In this document: positions 19,132 through 27,154 of the stretch, in pieces
Layout of the letters: each line of letters starts with the position of its first letter
How positions within the stretch are numbered: the first letter of the stretch is position 1
The notes under the pieces: generated by a model
What the model was told of the DNA's origin: nothing
Seen by the model: only the letters and a program-made list of their open reading frames with translations
Database searches by the model: none
Made by a program: the position numbers and the translations under genes
Assembly: GCF_000301075.1 (NCBI RefSeq)
Contig: NZ_JH932293.1
Location: 318,417 to 382,416 of the forward strand
DNA: 64,000 nucleotides
Source of the DNA: Bergeyella zoohelcum ATCC 43767
GTDB lineage: Bacteria; Bacteroidota; Bacteroidia; Flavobacteriales; Weeksellaceae
Reading direction: 5' to 3'

Positions 19132-20490
19132 TTAATAATGACATTTACCACACTCTAGACCACCAATAGCGTCCACTGTAATCTTACCTTCTTTAGAAGG
19201 ATATTGTTTTTTCAGTTTTTCGTGTAAGTTTTTGAAATACTCTTTATTATGTCCGTTGTTCATATCCACTTCTGTAGTACGGTGACATTCTATACACCAT
19301 CCCATTGTGAAGTCATTCGCCATTTGTACCACATTCATTGTATCTACCTTACCATGACATGCTTTACAAACCACATCAATTTGGTCTTTAGGGTTTTTCT
19401 TGTTATGAGAACTGATGATAGCCTGTTCACCTGCCACCACATGCTGTGCGTGACTAAAGAATACAAAGTCTGGCATATTGTGAATTCTCACCCACTCAAT
19501 AGGTTCTGTTTTACCTGTATAAGACTGAGTAGCAGGATCCCAACCAGCTGCTTTATAGATTTTCTGAATTTCAGCATCATAGAAAGCCTTATCTTTTCCT
19601 GGCTCAAAATATTTACCATTGTATTCAGAAATAGAACGGTGACAGTTCATACAAACATTTACAGAAGGGATTTCAGACACCTTTCCATATTTTGCAGAAG
19701 AGTGACACATCTGACAGTCTATCTTATTATCACCTGCGTGAATTTTGTGAGAGAAATGAATTGGCTGTTCTGGCTTATATCCTTTGTACACCCCTATCCA
19801 CATTAAGCCATTCCACACACCATAAAGTGCCAAGAGTGCAAGAAGCCCAATTCCCGCATTGGCAAATTTCTTATACTTTTCAAAAAGCTCACCTACAGAT
19901 TGAATTCTTGTAGCATTGAGTTCTGCCAACTCTGGCGACTGCTGTACTTTTACAAGTTTTCTAAGCTGGAATAATACCCAAATGAGCAAACCTACAATAG
20001 ATAGCAAAGAAATCAATACGATAGTAGAATTCATTTTTGCTTTTTCAGCTGCTTCTAACGCCGCTACAGAATTCGTATCGGCCGCAGCCTCTGCTACTGG
20101 CTCTGGAGCAGGCGGATTAGTAGTATATTCCAAGATATCCGTAATATCTTGCTCTGATAAAGCAGGAAAGGCGGTCATTTCCACCTTATTAAACTTCTCG
20201 AAAATCTCATTCGCGTATTTATCGCCAGATTCTCTTAAAGCCTTACTGTCTTTAATCCACTTCTGAAGCCATTGCTCATCTAAATTCTGCTCTGTTTTTA
20301 ACCTTTCCACAACGCCTCCTAACGCAGGACCAATAACTTGCTTATCTAATGCGTGACAAGCTGTACAATTGGTCTTAAAGAGCTGTTCACCCTTTTTAGC
20401 ATCGCCTTGTGCAAACACAGAAGCACCAGCACCCCATAGCAAACTAAGTGCTAAAAGTCCTCTTTTCAAATGCTTTTTCCAAGTAACCAT
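19132..20490 (-). CDS. actA: Alternative complex III multiheme cytochrome c ActA with fused N-terminal cytochrome domain
   Basis: Electron-transfer subunit of alternative complex III. The 452 aa protein has six CxxCH heme motifs: CTACH at 42-46, CQMCH at 259-263, CMNCH at 280-284, CKACH at 375-379, CIECH at 399-403 and CGKCH at 447-451. A signal peptide precedes the first. Residues 28-125 are a class I monoheme cytochrome domain, then a transmembrane helix at about 155-178 and another at 210-233 lead into the pentaheme ActA domain. The fusion therefore combines an extra cytochrome c with the canonical five-heme subunit. It is the first gene of the act operon, with a promoter at 20548-20576. 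Confidence 0.93.
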   Translation of the reverse strand: MVTWKKHLKRGLLALSLLWGAGASVFAQGDAKKGEQLFKTNCTACHALDKQVIGPALGGVVERLKTEQNLDEQWLQKWIKDSKALRESGDKYANEIFEKFNKVEMTAFPALSEQDITDILEYTTNPPAPEPVAEAAADTNSVAALEAAEKAKMNSTIVLISLLSIVGLLIWVLFQLRKLVKVQQSPELAELNATRIQSVGELFEKYKKFANAGIGLLALLALYGVWNGLMWIGVYKGYKPEQPIHFSHKIHAGDNKIDCQMCHSSAKYGKVSEIPSVNVCMNCHRSISEYNGKYFEPGKDKAFYDAEIQKIYKAAGWDPATQSYTGKTEPIEWVRIHNMPDFVFFSHAQHVVAGEQAIISSHNKKNPKDQIDVVCKACHGKVDTMNVVQMANDFTMGWCIECHRTTEVDMNNGHNKEYFKNLHEKLKKQYPSKEGKITVDAIGGLECGKCHY

Positions 20491-20547
20491 TTATTTAAAA
20501 CTTGATTTTATATTAAATACAATTATGTAAATATACATTCAGTTGGG

Positions 20548-20576
20548 CAAAAGTAACAATTTTAACACGAAATTAA
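20548..20576 (-). promoter_or_regulatory. Promoter of the act operon
   Basis: On the minus strand TACTTTTG (20555 to 20548) matches the -7 consensus TAnnTTTG exactly. TTA at 20576-20574, one base off the -33 TTG, is 18 bases upstream. The leader to the actA ATG is about 50 bases. The rest of 20577-20749 shows no gene or other signal. Confidence 0.55.
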
Positions 20577-20749
20577 CAGCCAGCCCAACCTGCAAAATAT
20601 CATTTTCAGTTAATTTGTAACGATTCTAAATTATCAAATACCAAACAAAACCTTCACCATTCTCCCGCTCATCATAATAACTTTATTCCAGACAAACCAA
20701 TACAATTCTTTTTAAAATTTTAAATTTATCAACATTTTATCGCTCATCC

Positions 20750-20780
20750 TTGTTATTTAATTCAAAAATTCATACCTTCG
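20750..20780 (+). promoter_or_regulatory. Promoter of Cys-rich lipoprotein gene
   Basis: TTG (20750-20752), a 20-base spacer, and TACCTTCG (20773-20780), one base off TAnnTTTG. It ends 27 bp before the ATG at 20808. Confidence 0.55.
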
Positions 20781-20807
20781 AAGCAATAACCATTCAAAAC
20801 ATTTATT

Positions 20808-21233
20808 ATGAAACATTTAAAAACATTATTACCGCTACTTATTTTGAGTTTTTTGATTTCTTGCGGTAAACATCACAAAAAAGAAGATTCTTTTACGCTC
20901 ACAGACACAGAAAAATCAAAAATAGAGCGTATTGTAGAAAATCACTTAAAAGGAGAGTTATTTTCTAAAACAGGAAAACATGTACCTGTAAGAGTAGAAA
21001 ATTCTATAGTAAAAGAAATAGACGGAAATATGTACATAGTATCCACCTATGGGGAATATACTTCCACCTCCTTGCTAGACAAGAATACGAGTACCATGGA
21101 GTATGAATATGCGGGCATCACTTGCACCTCGAGTGGGTGTTCAGCAAATAATGAATGTATTCCTAAAAGTAAAGCCAGCTGTACACCATGTACATTGGGG
21201 GATTGTAGTAAATCCGTAACAAGTTTTGAATAA
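20808..21233 (+). CDS. Predicted lipoprotein with Cys-rich C-terminus
   Basis: A 141 aa protein with signal peptide and lipobox (LISCGKHH, Cys about residue 19). The middle is soluble and charged (residues 25-90). The last 35 residues hold seven cysteines in the pattern CTSSGCSANNEC, then CTPCTLGDC, which could form disulfides in the periplasm or bind a metal or cluster. I do not recognise the family. It is a single-gene unit with its own promoter and a near-perfect terminator, divergent from the act operon; a link with redox chemistry is possible but unproven. Confidence 0.72.
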   Translation: MKHLKTLLPLLILSFLISCGKHHKKEDSFTLTDTEKSKIERIVENHLKGELFSKTGKHVPVRVENSIVKEIDGNMYIVSTYGEYTSTSLLDKNTSTMEYEYAGITCTSSGCSANNECIPKSKASCTPCTLGDCSKSVTSFE

Positions 21234-21269
21234 TCATTTTAACATAATCACTTACACATTGATTACCTT

Positions 21270-21302
21270 TACACCACTTTAATCTAAAGTGGTGTATTTT
21301 TT
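21270..21302 (+). terminator. Intrinsic terminator
   Basis: TACACCACTTTA (21270-21281) and TAAAGTGGTGTA (21285-21296) form a 12 bp stem with a 3-base loop, followed by six T. Confidence 0.88.
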
Positions 21303-21404
21303 GCTAATGCTTTTCTATTATATAGAACTCCCTAATCACGAACTTATTGATTTTTTATACATCCAATTCTTTTTATATAAATTTGCACCTAATAGAATAA
21401 GATA

Positions 21405-21953
21405 ATGAAAAATTACATTTTTAGCTCTTTAGCAATATTTTCTTTCTGCTTTATGAGTGGACAACAGCTGGTTACCACTGAAGAAACATACAATGGCACT
21501 CCCCTTACCATTACCATGGACAGCAGAACCGCAGCGGCCCTCCACACCATGGAAAATAACTGCAACCGCACCTCGGGAGTAGGGAAAAACAATGATAAAA
21601 CCACCGCTTTTTCTAGCACAGATAGTGATAATGTAAGAAATACCCGAACTACACCCACCCGAAAACTCACCACTGCGGAGATATGCAGCCGAAACCCTAA
21701 AATATCAGGATATAAAATTCAAATTGCCGTAGTGAAAAGCAATGAGGAAGCCAATACTATAAAAACCAACTTCAGAAGGATGTTCCCAAGACTGAAAGTG
21801 GAAACCGATGCTTCCCTAAGACCGAACTATAAAATCCTAGCAGGAAGCTATTTCTCTAGAGAAAGTGCGAGTGGAGACCTTAAGCAAATTAAATCCACAT
21901 TTAAAGAAGCGGTAGCCGTACAGAGAACCATTTACTGTGTAGAAGGGAAATAG
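21405..21953 (+). CDS. Exported SPOR-domain protein
   Basis: A 182 aa protein with an N-terminal signal peptide (NYIFSSLAIFSFCFMSGQ) and a C-terminal SPOR-type domain at residues about 105-180: ISGYKIQIAVVKSNEEAN, then NFRRMFPRLKVET and YKILAGSYFSRESA. SPOR domains bind denuded glycan strands of peptidoglycan at division sites, so a periplasmic cell-wall role is likely. The residues between are Thr/Asn-rich and probably disordered. It lies 66 bp upstream of an exonuclease gene with no clear functional link. Confidence 0.8.
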   Translation: MKNYIFSSLAIFSFCFMSGQQLVTTEETYNGTPLTITMDSRTAAALHTMENNCNRTSGVGKNNDKTTAFSSTDSDNVRNTRTTPTRKLTTAEICSRNPKISGYKIQIAVVKSNEEANTIKTNFRRMFPRLKVETDASLRPNYKILAGSYFSRESASGDLKQIKSTFKEAVAVQRTIYCVEGK

Positions 21954-22019
21954 AAAAGTATAAGTCATACATTTTTACCTCATAGACGCCTAAGTGATTT
22001 AACGAACACACACCTCTTT

Positions 22020-22721
22020 ATGCTCCAAAAAATCCCTATCGAAAATATCCTATTCATGGATATAGAGACCGTCCCTGCTTATGAAACTTGGGAGGCACTC
22101 TCTGAGCAAGAAAAAAATCTTTGGGATAAAAAAACTTTCTACCAAAGAAAAGAAGAGCCCGCCGAAGAATATTACGCCCAAAGAGCAGGAGTAATGGCAG
22201 AGTTCGGAAAAATTATCTGTATCACCGTAGGCATGATAGACAAAAGCGGAAAGCTGAAAATCACTTCTTTTTATGATGATGATGAACAAAAAATACTCCA
22301 TGACTTCGGTCAGATTTTTAATAGCATAAGACTGGCGAATGTTATCCTCTGTGCCCATAACGGAAAAGAGTTTGATTTTCCTTGGATAGCAAGAAGATTT
22401 CTGGTCAATGGAATGACACCACCTCTCCCCTTTCAGATGTTCGGGAAAAAACCTTGGGAAATTCCACACCTAGACACCATGGAACTATGGAAATTCGGAG
22501 ATTATAAAACCTTTGTTTCGCTGGAGCTCCTCGCACACCTGTTTGGGATTCCTACCCCGAAAGATGATATAGACGGCAGCATGGTAGCAGAAATTTATTG
22601 GAAAGAAAAGGATTTAGAAAGAATAGTACGCTATTGTGAGAAAGATGTTTTAACTTTGGCGAATGTTTTCCGCCGAATGCGACAAGAAGAACTACTCACA
22701 CGCAGTGAAAATGAATTATAA
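22020..22721 (+). CDS. PolB-like 3'-5' exonuclease (DEDDy)
   Basis: A 233 aa predicted 3'-5' exonuclease with a ribonuclease H-like fold similar to the proofreading domain of family B polymerases, but without a polymerase. The three catalytic motifs are visible: Exo I MDIETVP near residue 11, Exo II CAHNGKEFDFPWIARR near residue 118, and Exo III YCEKD near residue 212 (Y-x3-D), placing it in the DEDDy group. Such stand-alone proteins act on DNA or RNA ends; the exact substrate is unknown. sufT begins 4 bp after its stop, so the two are likely co-transcribed. Confidence 0.85.
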   Translation: MLQKIPIENILFMDIETVPAYETWEALSEQEKNLWDKKTFYQRKEEPAEEYYAQRAGVMAEFGKIICITVGMIDKSGKLKITSFYDDDEQKILHDFGQIFNSIRLANVILCAHNGKEFDFPWIARRFLVNGMTPPLPFQMFGKKPWEIPHLDTMELWKFGDYKTFVSLELLAHLFGIPTPKDDIDGSMVAEIYWKEKDLERIVRYCEKDVLTLANVFRRMRQEELLTRSENEL

Positions 22722-22725
22722 TACA

Positions 22726-23055
22726 ATGAAAATGCTTACTGACGAACAAATACAAACGATAGGAGAAGAAATCATCATGGCACTGAAAACCGTGTATGAC
22801 CCTGAAATTCCAGTGGACATTTATGAACTAGGACTGGTCTATGATGTTCAGATTTCTGAAGAGGGAGATGTAAAAGTAGTGATGACCCTCACCACTCCCA
22901 ATTGCCCCGTAGCCGAAACGCTTCCACAAGAGGTAAAAGACAAAGTACAAGAGGTGGAAGGCGTGAGGGAGGTAGATTTAGAACTTACCTTTGAGCCTTC
23001 TTGGAATAAAGATATGATGAGCGAAGAAGCTAAATTCGAACTGGGAATGCTTTAG
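22726..23055 (+). CDS. sufT: SUF system-associated MIP18 family (DUF59) protein
   Basis: Small cytoplasmic factor for maturation of Fe-S proteins, of the DUF59/MIP18 family. From the ATG at 22726 it is 109 aa. It shows the family core KTVYDPEIPVDIYELGLVYD and the cysteine loop TLTTPNCPVAETLP, and ends in the short Bacteroidota-type tail (FEPSWNKDMMSEEAKFELGM). The longer frame from 22663 would overlap the exonuclease gene by 59 bp with an unrelated extension, so it was rejected. sufS lies 350 bp downstream; the rest of the suf genes are 20 kb away. Confidence 0.85.
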   Translation: MKMLTDEQIQTIGEEIIMALKTVYDPEIPVDIYELGLVYDVQISEEGDVKVVMTLTTPNCPVAETLPQEVKDKVQEVEGVREVDLELTFEPSWNKDMMSEEAKFELGML

Positions 23056-23109
23056 TTTTGGATAAAGTACAATGATTCAACCGAGAAAAAATAAATTTTA
23101 AAATTAGAG

Positions 23110-23140
23110 TAGAGACACCATGCACGGCGTCTCTATTTTT
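23110..23140 (+). terminator. Palindromic terminator after sufT
   Basis: TAGAGACACC (23110-23119) pairs with GGCGTCTCTA (23126-23135) apart from one A.C mismatch, with a 6-base loop ATGCAC, followed by TTTTT. The sequence has the look of the GAGACGCCATGCATGGCGTCTC-type intergenic palindrome found in many genomes (general recollection). The remainder of the 352 bp gap to sufS (23141-23300) shows nothing definite. Confidence 0.7.
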
Positions 23141-23300
23141 CATTTGCTTTACCACCATTTTGATGCTTTGGAGAAGCTCCAGTTATAAATTATCAATTCA
23201 AAGTGAGTTAATTCCAAGTATAAAAAATTGCACTTAATAGATTAAATCTATCCCTGAATGATATTTTTAAGATAAGAATAAAAGAAATTATTTTTTATCC

Positions 23301-23308
23301 TATCTTTG
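23301..23308 (+). promoter_or_regulatory. -7 box upstream of sufS
   Basis: TATCTTTG is an exact match to TAnnTTTG; no TTG is present 17-23 bases upstream. It leaves a leader of about 90 bases before the sufS ATG. Confidence 0.4.
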
Positions 23309-23407
23309 TCCGCAGTTTCTGAATGTGAATGCTTTAACTGCCATCCATTTTCAAGAAACCTCAAAAAATCAGAATGTTTTTTTTAATCACTTAATTTTCA
23401 TACAGAA

Positions 23408-24634
23408 ATGCTTACCATAGAAAATATACGCAAAGAATTTCCTATCCTTCAGCAAAAGGTCAATGGTCATCCGCTCGTTTATCTGGATAATGCGGCCACC
23501 AGCCAAAAACCACTGCTGGTACTGGACAATGAAAGAAAATACTATGAAACCCTGAATGCCAATGTGCATAGAGGTATCCATACACTCAGCCAAGAAGCAA
23601 CAGAAGCAATGGAAGATGCCCGAAAGAAAGTACAAAAATTCATTGAGGCAAAGCATGATTATGAAGTGATATTCACGCGAGGAACTACCGAGTCTATTAA
23701 CCTCGTTGCTTACAGTTTAGGAAACACACAGTGGCTGAAAGCAGGGGACGAAATCATCATTTCCCACTTAGAACACCACTCCAATATCGTACCTTGGCAA
23801 ATGCTCTGCGAAAGGACGGGGGCAGTACTGAAAGTTATCCCCATGAACGAGGAGGGGGTTCTAGACATGGCATTTTTAGAAGAAAATCTTAATGAAAAAA
23901 CCCGACTGGTTTCGTTCAACTATATTTCGAATGCACTGGGCATCATTAATCCTGTCAAAGAAATGATCGCACTTATCCGAAAACATTCAGAGGCACTCAT
24001 TTTCATTGACGGTGCTCAGGCGGCTCCTCATTTGAAAATCAATGTCCAAGAGCTAGACTGTGATTTCTTTGCTTTCTCTGGACATAAATGCTACGCCCCT
24101 ACTGGGGTGGGCATCCTGTACGGAAAAGAAGCCATCCTTAACACTCTTTCCCCTTTCCACGGTGGCGGCGAGATGATTGCTACTTGCTCTTTTGAAAAAA
24201 CCACCTATGCGGGATTGCCTTTTAAATTCGAAGCAGGGACGCCCAATATCGCAGCCAATATCGGAATAGGCTATGCCATTGATTTTATGGAATCTGTAGG
24301 AATGGAAAACATTCAGAAGCATGAAAATCAGCTCCTGAATTATGCCCAAGAGCAGTTATTAACATTAGACCATATCAAAATCTATGGCGAAAAATCTCCA
24401 AGAGCAGGAGTGGTTTCTTTTAATCTTTTAAACGAAGGCATTGCCTCTGATGTGGGGATGATTTTGGACAAAATGGGCATAGCGGTAAGAACGGGACATC
24501 ACTGTACACAGCCGATTATGAATTTCTTCAATATCGCAGGAACGGTAAGAGCGAGTTTTGCCGTGTACAACACTATGGAAGAAATAGACCGATTTGTAGA
24601 AGGCGTGAAGAAAGCACAAAGACTGTTAGGATAA
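23408..24634 (+). CDS. sufS: Cysteine desulfurase SufS
   Basis: PLP-dependent group II cysteine desulfurase that releases sulfur from cysteine for the SufBCD scaffold. The 408 aa protein has YLDNAATSQKP at the N-terminus, the PLP lysine region FAFSGHKCYAPTGVGILYG near residue 225, and the catalytic cysteine loop RTGHHCTQPIMNFF near residue 365. It is coded away from sufABCD (42-47 kb), near sufT, so the suf genes form two clusters. No SufE was recognised in the window. Confidence 0.95.
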   Translation: MLTIENIRKEFPILQQKVNGHPLVYLDNAATSQKPLLVLDNERKYYETLNANVHRGIHTLSQEATEAMEDARKKVQKFIEAKHDYEVIFTRGTTESINLVAYSLGNTQWLKAGDEIIISHLEHHSNIVPWQMLCERTGAVLKVIPMNEEGVLDMAFLEENLNEKTRLVSFNYISNALGIINPVKEMIALIRKHSEALIFIDGAQAAPHLKINVQELDCDFFAFSGHKCYAPTGVGILYGKEAILNTLSPFHGGGEMIATCSFEKTTYAGLPFKFEAGTPNIAANIGIGYAIDFMESVGMENIQKHENQLLNYAQEQLLTLDHIKIYGEKSPRAGVVSFNLLNEGIASDVGMILDKMGIAVRTGHHCTQPIMNFFNIAGTVRASFAVYNTMEEIDRFVEGVKKAQRLLG

Positions 24635-24736
24635 TTTTTAGAAGTTAGAGATTGGAGATTAGAATTTAGAGATTAGAAATTGGATATTACCTCATTCCCA
24701 AATTATCCCATTCCCAAATTACCTCATTATCTCATT

Positions 24737-25168
24737 ATGTTTACCCATGAATATTTTATGCGATTGGCACTGGCAGAAGCACAAGCCGCCTATGATGCGG
24801 GGGAAATCCCTGTGGGTGCTATTGTGGTAACTAATGAGAGAGTCATCGCGAAATCTCATAATCTTACGGAACTCCTCAAAGATGTTACTGCACATGCAGA
24901 AATGCAGGCCATCACCGCTGCTGCCGATTTTTTAGGGGGAAAATATTTACAAAATTGTACCATGTACATCACGCTAGAGCCATGTGTTATGTGTGCTGGG
25001 GCATTGGCTTGGTCTCAGATTTCTAGAGTAGTTTGGGGTGCCGATGACCCTCATAGAGGCTTCCGAGCCAAGGGCGTTACGCTCCATCCTAAAACCGAAA
25101 TTACCTCAGGCATCCTCCAAAAGGAATGCAGCAACCTTATCAAGAAGTTTTTTCAGGAAAGGAGATAG
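24737..25168 (+). CDS. tadA: tRNA-specific adenosine-34 deaminase
   Basis: Zinc enzyme that deaminates A34 of tRNA-Arg(ACG) to inosine. From the ATG at 24737 it is 143 aa, the normal size. The zinc motifs are HAEMQAI near residue 53 (His ligand and catalytic Glu) and EPCVMCAGAL near residue 83. The frame stays open upstream to 24680, but that stretch is a repeated CTCATT/AAATTA intergenic sequence giving a Pro-rich extension, so it is not taken as coding. The segment from 24640 to 24736 holds imperfect short repeats typical of intergenic DNA in this genome (compare 44150-44215). Confidence 0.93.
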   Translation: MFTHEYFMRLALAEAQAAYDAGEIPVGAIVVTNERVIAKSHNLTELLKDVTAHAEMQAITAAADFLGGKYLQNCTMYITLEPCVMCAGALAWSQISRVVWGADDPHRGFRAKGVTLHPKTEITSGILQKECSNLIKKFFQERR

Positions 25169-25207
25169 GAATGTGGTATAATTAATAAAACATATACTAA
25201 AAATACT

Positions 25208-25279
25208 CTATTTTCTAAACTTAATTAGCAGATAAACAACTCCCATTGCAAAGACCGACAATATAACAAAAAATGGTGC
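25208..25279 (-). pseudogene. C-terminal remnant of a membrane protein cut by the IS element
   Basis: Reading the minus strand away from the left IS end, 23 codons followed by a stop give APFFVILSVFAMGVVYLLIK plus FRK. This is a typical last transmembrane helix with a positively charged tail. The frame closes with a TAG at the start of the IS inverted repeat, so the rest of the gene is missing. No matching N-terminal part was found on the other side of the element. Confidence 0.4.
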
Positions 25280-25315
25280 CTAAAAACCTTGTAAAGCATT
25301 GTCTTTTATAGACTT

Positions 25316-25355
25316 ATAAGAGTTATAATGAAAGTGGTTTCATTATAACTCTTAT
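25316..25355. repeat. Perfect 18 bp inverted repeat before the transposase start
   Basis: Arms 25316-25333 and 25338-25355 with loop GTGG (core AAGAGTTATAATGAAA and its complement) end 3 bp before the transposase ATG. In RNA it would make a very stable hairpin covering the translation start region, as expected for a device that limits transposase made from outside transcripts. Confidence 0.75.
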
Positions 25356-25358
25356 TTT

Positions 25359-26333
25359 ATGTCCAAAACGAATAAAAAATGTCCAGTTTGTGATTCTAAT
25401 CACATCATCAAAAAAGGAAAAAGAAATGGAAAACAACGCTTTCAATGTGGAGATTGTCAGGCAAATTTTACGATTAAAAACATTGGTGTAAAAAGAAAAA
25501 ATCAATTCATTTGGTTCAGAAAATGGATAATGGAAAGGCAAGTCTATAAAACCCTTTCGAGGGATAGCTCAATGAGCCAATCTACCCTTCAAAACCTCTT
25601 TAAACATTACCTTTCACAAGTTCCTACCCTCAGCATCAAAAGCAAGACAAAGGTTCATCTCTTGATTGATGGCACCTACTTTTCCAATGGATTATGCCTG
25701 ATACTCTACTACGATTATGACATTCGATATGTGCAACTTTACCGCCAAACCAACAAGGAAAAACTTCGTGATATAAAGCAAGATTTGGAAAACTTAAAGA
25801 AGCTGAATGTGGCAGTTTACAGTGTAACCTGCGATGGGCATAAATCTATTTTAGGAGCGGTAAAAAAGGTGTTTCCAGAGGTGATTATCCAAAGATGTTT
25901 AGTGCATATTAAACGACAGATTAAGAACTATTTAAGTGGTAGCCCAAAACATTTTATTAGCCAACAGCTTTTGTGTTTATCCAAAGAAATTACGCATCTA
26001 AAAACCAATGAACAGGCTAACGATTGGGTAAATAGATTTTACCAGTGGTATGTTGAAAATCAATATTTTATAGAAGAAAAATCAATGAATGAAGAATCTG
26101 GATTTCAGTGGTTTAAACATAAAAATCTACACTTAGCTACTTATCATATTATCAATGCCTTACCCAATATGTTTGCATATCTGAAAGATAGTGAAATCCC
26201 TTATACTACCAATCGTTTAGAAGCCTATTTTACGCATTTGAAAGAGAAATTAACCTTGCATAGAGGACTTCGTTTTGAGGCTAAAAAGAACTTTATAAAA
26301 TGGTATTTATATTTTAAAAATCAAGGGGGATAA
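25359..26333 (+). CDS. Transposase, IS256 family, zinc-binding variant
   Basis: A 324 aa DDE transposase. Residues 8-35 are a zinc ribbon with CPVC and CGDC pairs, followed by a helical DNA-binding region. The catalytic core has LLIDGTYFS near residue 105 (first Asp), TCDGHKSILGAVKKVFP near residue 150 (second Asp), the RCLVHIKRQIKNY motif near 180, and TTNRLEAYFTHLKEKLTLHR near residue 290 (catalytic Glu). This order is that of Mutator-like IS256 enzymes. The gene looks intact and the right terminal repeat overlaps its stop codon. Confidence 0.85.
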   Translation: MSKTNKKCPVCDSNHIIKKGKRNGKQRFQCGDCQANFTIKNIGVKRKNQFIWFRKWIMERQVYKTLSRDSSMSQSTLQNLFKHYLSQVPTLSIKSKTKVHLLIDGTYFSNGLCLILYYDYDIRYVQLYRQTNKEKLRDIKQDLENLKKLNVAVYSVTCDGHKSILGAVKKVFPEVIIQRCLVHIKRQIKNYLSGSPKHFISQQLLCLSKEITHLKTNEQANDWVNRFYQWYVENQYFIEEKSMNEESGFQWFKHKNLHLATYHIINALPNMFAYLKDSEIPYTTNRLEAYFTHLKEKLTLHRGLRFEAKKNFIKWYLYFKNQGG

Positions 26334-26369
26334 GGTTTTTTTAGCCATAGGGTTCATCCGATAGTTTTA

Positions 26370-26522
26370 ATAAAAAAGGGTGAGAAAAACTCACCCCTAA
26401 AACTATCGTTTTGAACATTGATTGTATTGCTGACAATGAACTATGTTCGTAACCTTCGTAAAAGCTATTCGCTTTTTCTCGCTTATTCCTCAGCAGAGCT
26501 TGTTTCCTCTTCCAATCAATGT
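26370..26522 (-). ncRNA. Structured noncoding RNA candidate
   Basis: On the minus strand a 10 bp perfect helix (ACAUUGAUUG from 26522-26513 with CAAUCAAUGU from 26424-26415) closes a 108-base domain. Inside, several further helices can be drawn: AGAG/CUCU, GCUGA...UCAGC, AAAAGC/GCUUUU around a GAAUA loop, and GAAC/GUUC. After the domain comes an intrinsic terminator (GGGGUGAG, loop, CUCACCC, U-run, to 26371). TATATTTC (26532-26525), one base off the -7 consensus, would start transcription close to the closing helix. The compact size and rod-like closing stem make the Bacteroidota 6S RNA (6S-Flavo) one family to test; I cannot confirm it. No convincing protein is encoded. Confidence 0.6.
26371..26396 (-). 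terminator. Terminator of the ncRNA
   Basis: GGGTGAG (26378-26384) and CTCACCC (26390-26396) with five-base loop; on the minus strand it is followed by TTTTTT. It is nested in a wider inverted repeat, CGATAGTTTTA (26359-26369) with TAAAACTATCG (26398-26408). Confidence 0.8.
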
Positions 26523-26737
26523 GCGAAATATAAGCATTTTTTATCAATTATAAAAGTACCATTTTTTACCACATTGCCCAAAGACCGAGAAAAGAGTTTT
26601 AGTATAAATAACCTTATCAATAATAAATTTATAGGCTAAAAATAAGGAAACAATCAAAAGTATTGTTGAATAGAAATATTCAAACCTTCTATTCACTTTC
26701 ATATAAAAAAGTATTTTCAAAAAATTGCCTTCATTAA

Positions 26738-26953
26738 TTATTTGCTTCTTATATAGTTGATAAGATTAGGAATAAAATGGATAGTTCCAATACCCAACTC
26801 TTTCAGCTTGGGAAATACGCCTCCTAAAATACGGGGAACTAGAATCAATACAAAAAACCAATAAATGGAAATCTTGCCACCATCCTCACTTGTTATTACA
26901 GAAATAAAATATACTAGAATTAAAGCGAATACAAAAGTGATTAAATACTTCAT
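26738..26953 (-). CDS. Small membrane protein, unknown
   Basis: A 71 aa hydrophobic protein starting KYLITFVFALILVYFISV (helix 1), with a second helix SIYWFFVLILVPRILGGVF and an amphipathic end. It is the right size and composition for a small inner-membrane protein, but no family is recognised. It belongs to a row of minus-strand small genes (26.7-27.8 kb) with broken ORFs between them. Between 26523 and 26737 no gene is seen. Confidence 0.5.
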   Translation of the reverse strand: MKYLITFVFALILVYFISVITSEDGGKISIYWFFVLILVPRILGGVFPKLKELGIGTIHFIPNLINYIRSK

Positions 26954-27154
26954 ATATATTTGGTTTTTAAAAACATTAAACTCTGCAAAAATTTTCCTTT
27001 AAAAGAAAAAGGAGATATGAAATCATGCTATTAAAGCTCCTTTTATCCCAATCACCACAAACATTGCCAGGTGGCTTATCTACTCCAGTTCATTTACACA
27101 AAAGATGAAACTTCATCTCTCTCTGAATGATACGGAATAATGCACAAATAAGCA
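26954..27154 (-). other. Short gap with possible gene remnant and terminator
   Basis: One minus-strand frame reads through a single TGA, with TGVDKPPGNVCGDWDKRS after the stop; it may be a decayed small gene. AAAAGGAG and CTCCTTTT around 27007-27046 form a stem followed by a T-run on the minus strand, a possible terminator. Nothing firmer can be supported. Confidence 0.3.

Larger units (their letters stand above)
25275..26352 (+). mobile_element. IS256-like insertion sequence (variant with zinc-ribbon transposase)
   Basis: About 1.08 kb with a single transposase gene. Imperfect terminal inverted repeats are visible: left GGTGCCTAAAAACCTT (25275-25290), right AAGGTTTTTTTAGCCATAGG (26332-26351). 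The right repeat starts inside the transposase stop codon. I could not find a clear target-site duplication, so the outermost bases are uncertain. The element sits between tadA and a stretch of tiny or broken genes, and next to a truncated gene on its left. Confidence 0.7.

Noticed and set aside
24680-24736. 19-codon extension of tadA
   Set aside because: It is built from intergenic CTCATT/AAATTA repeats and gives a Pro-rich stretch not seen in TadA.
26341-26547. 68-codon minus-strand ORF over the ncRNA locus
   Set aside because: It spans the terminator hairpin and the base-paired domain, has no family resemblance, and its codons follow the RNA structure; the RNA reading explains the locus better.
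27040-27100. Possible cobalamin-type riboswitch (GCCACCTGGC on the minus strand)
   Set aside because: Only a short string resembles the B12 box; the surrounding helices and a downstream cobalamin gene are missing.
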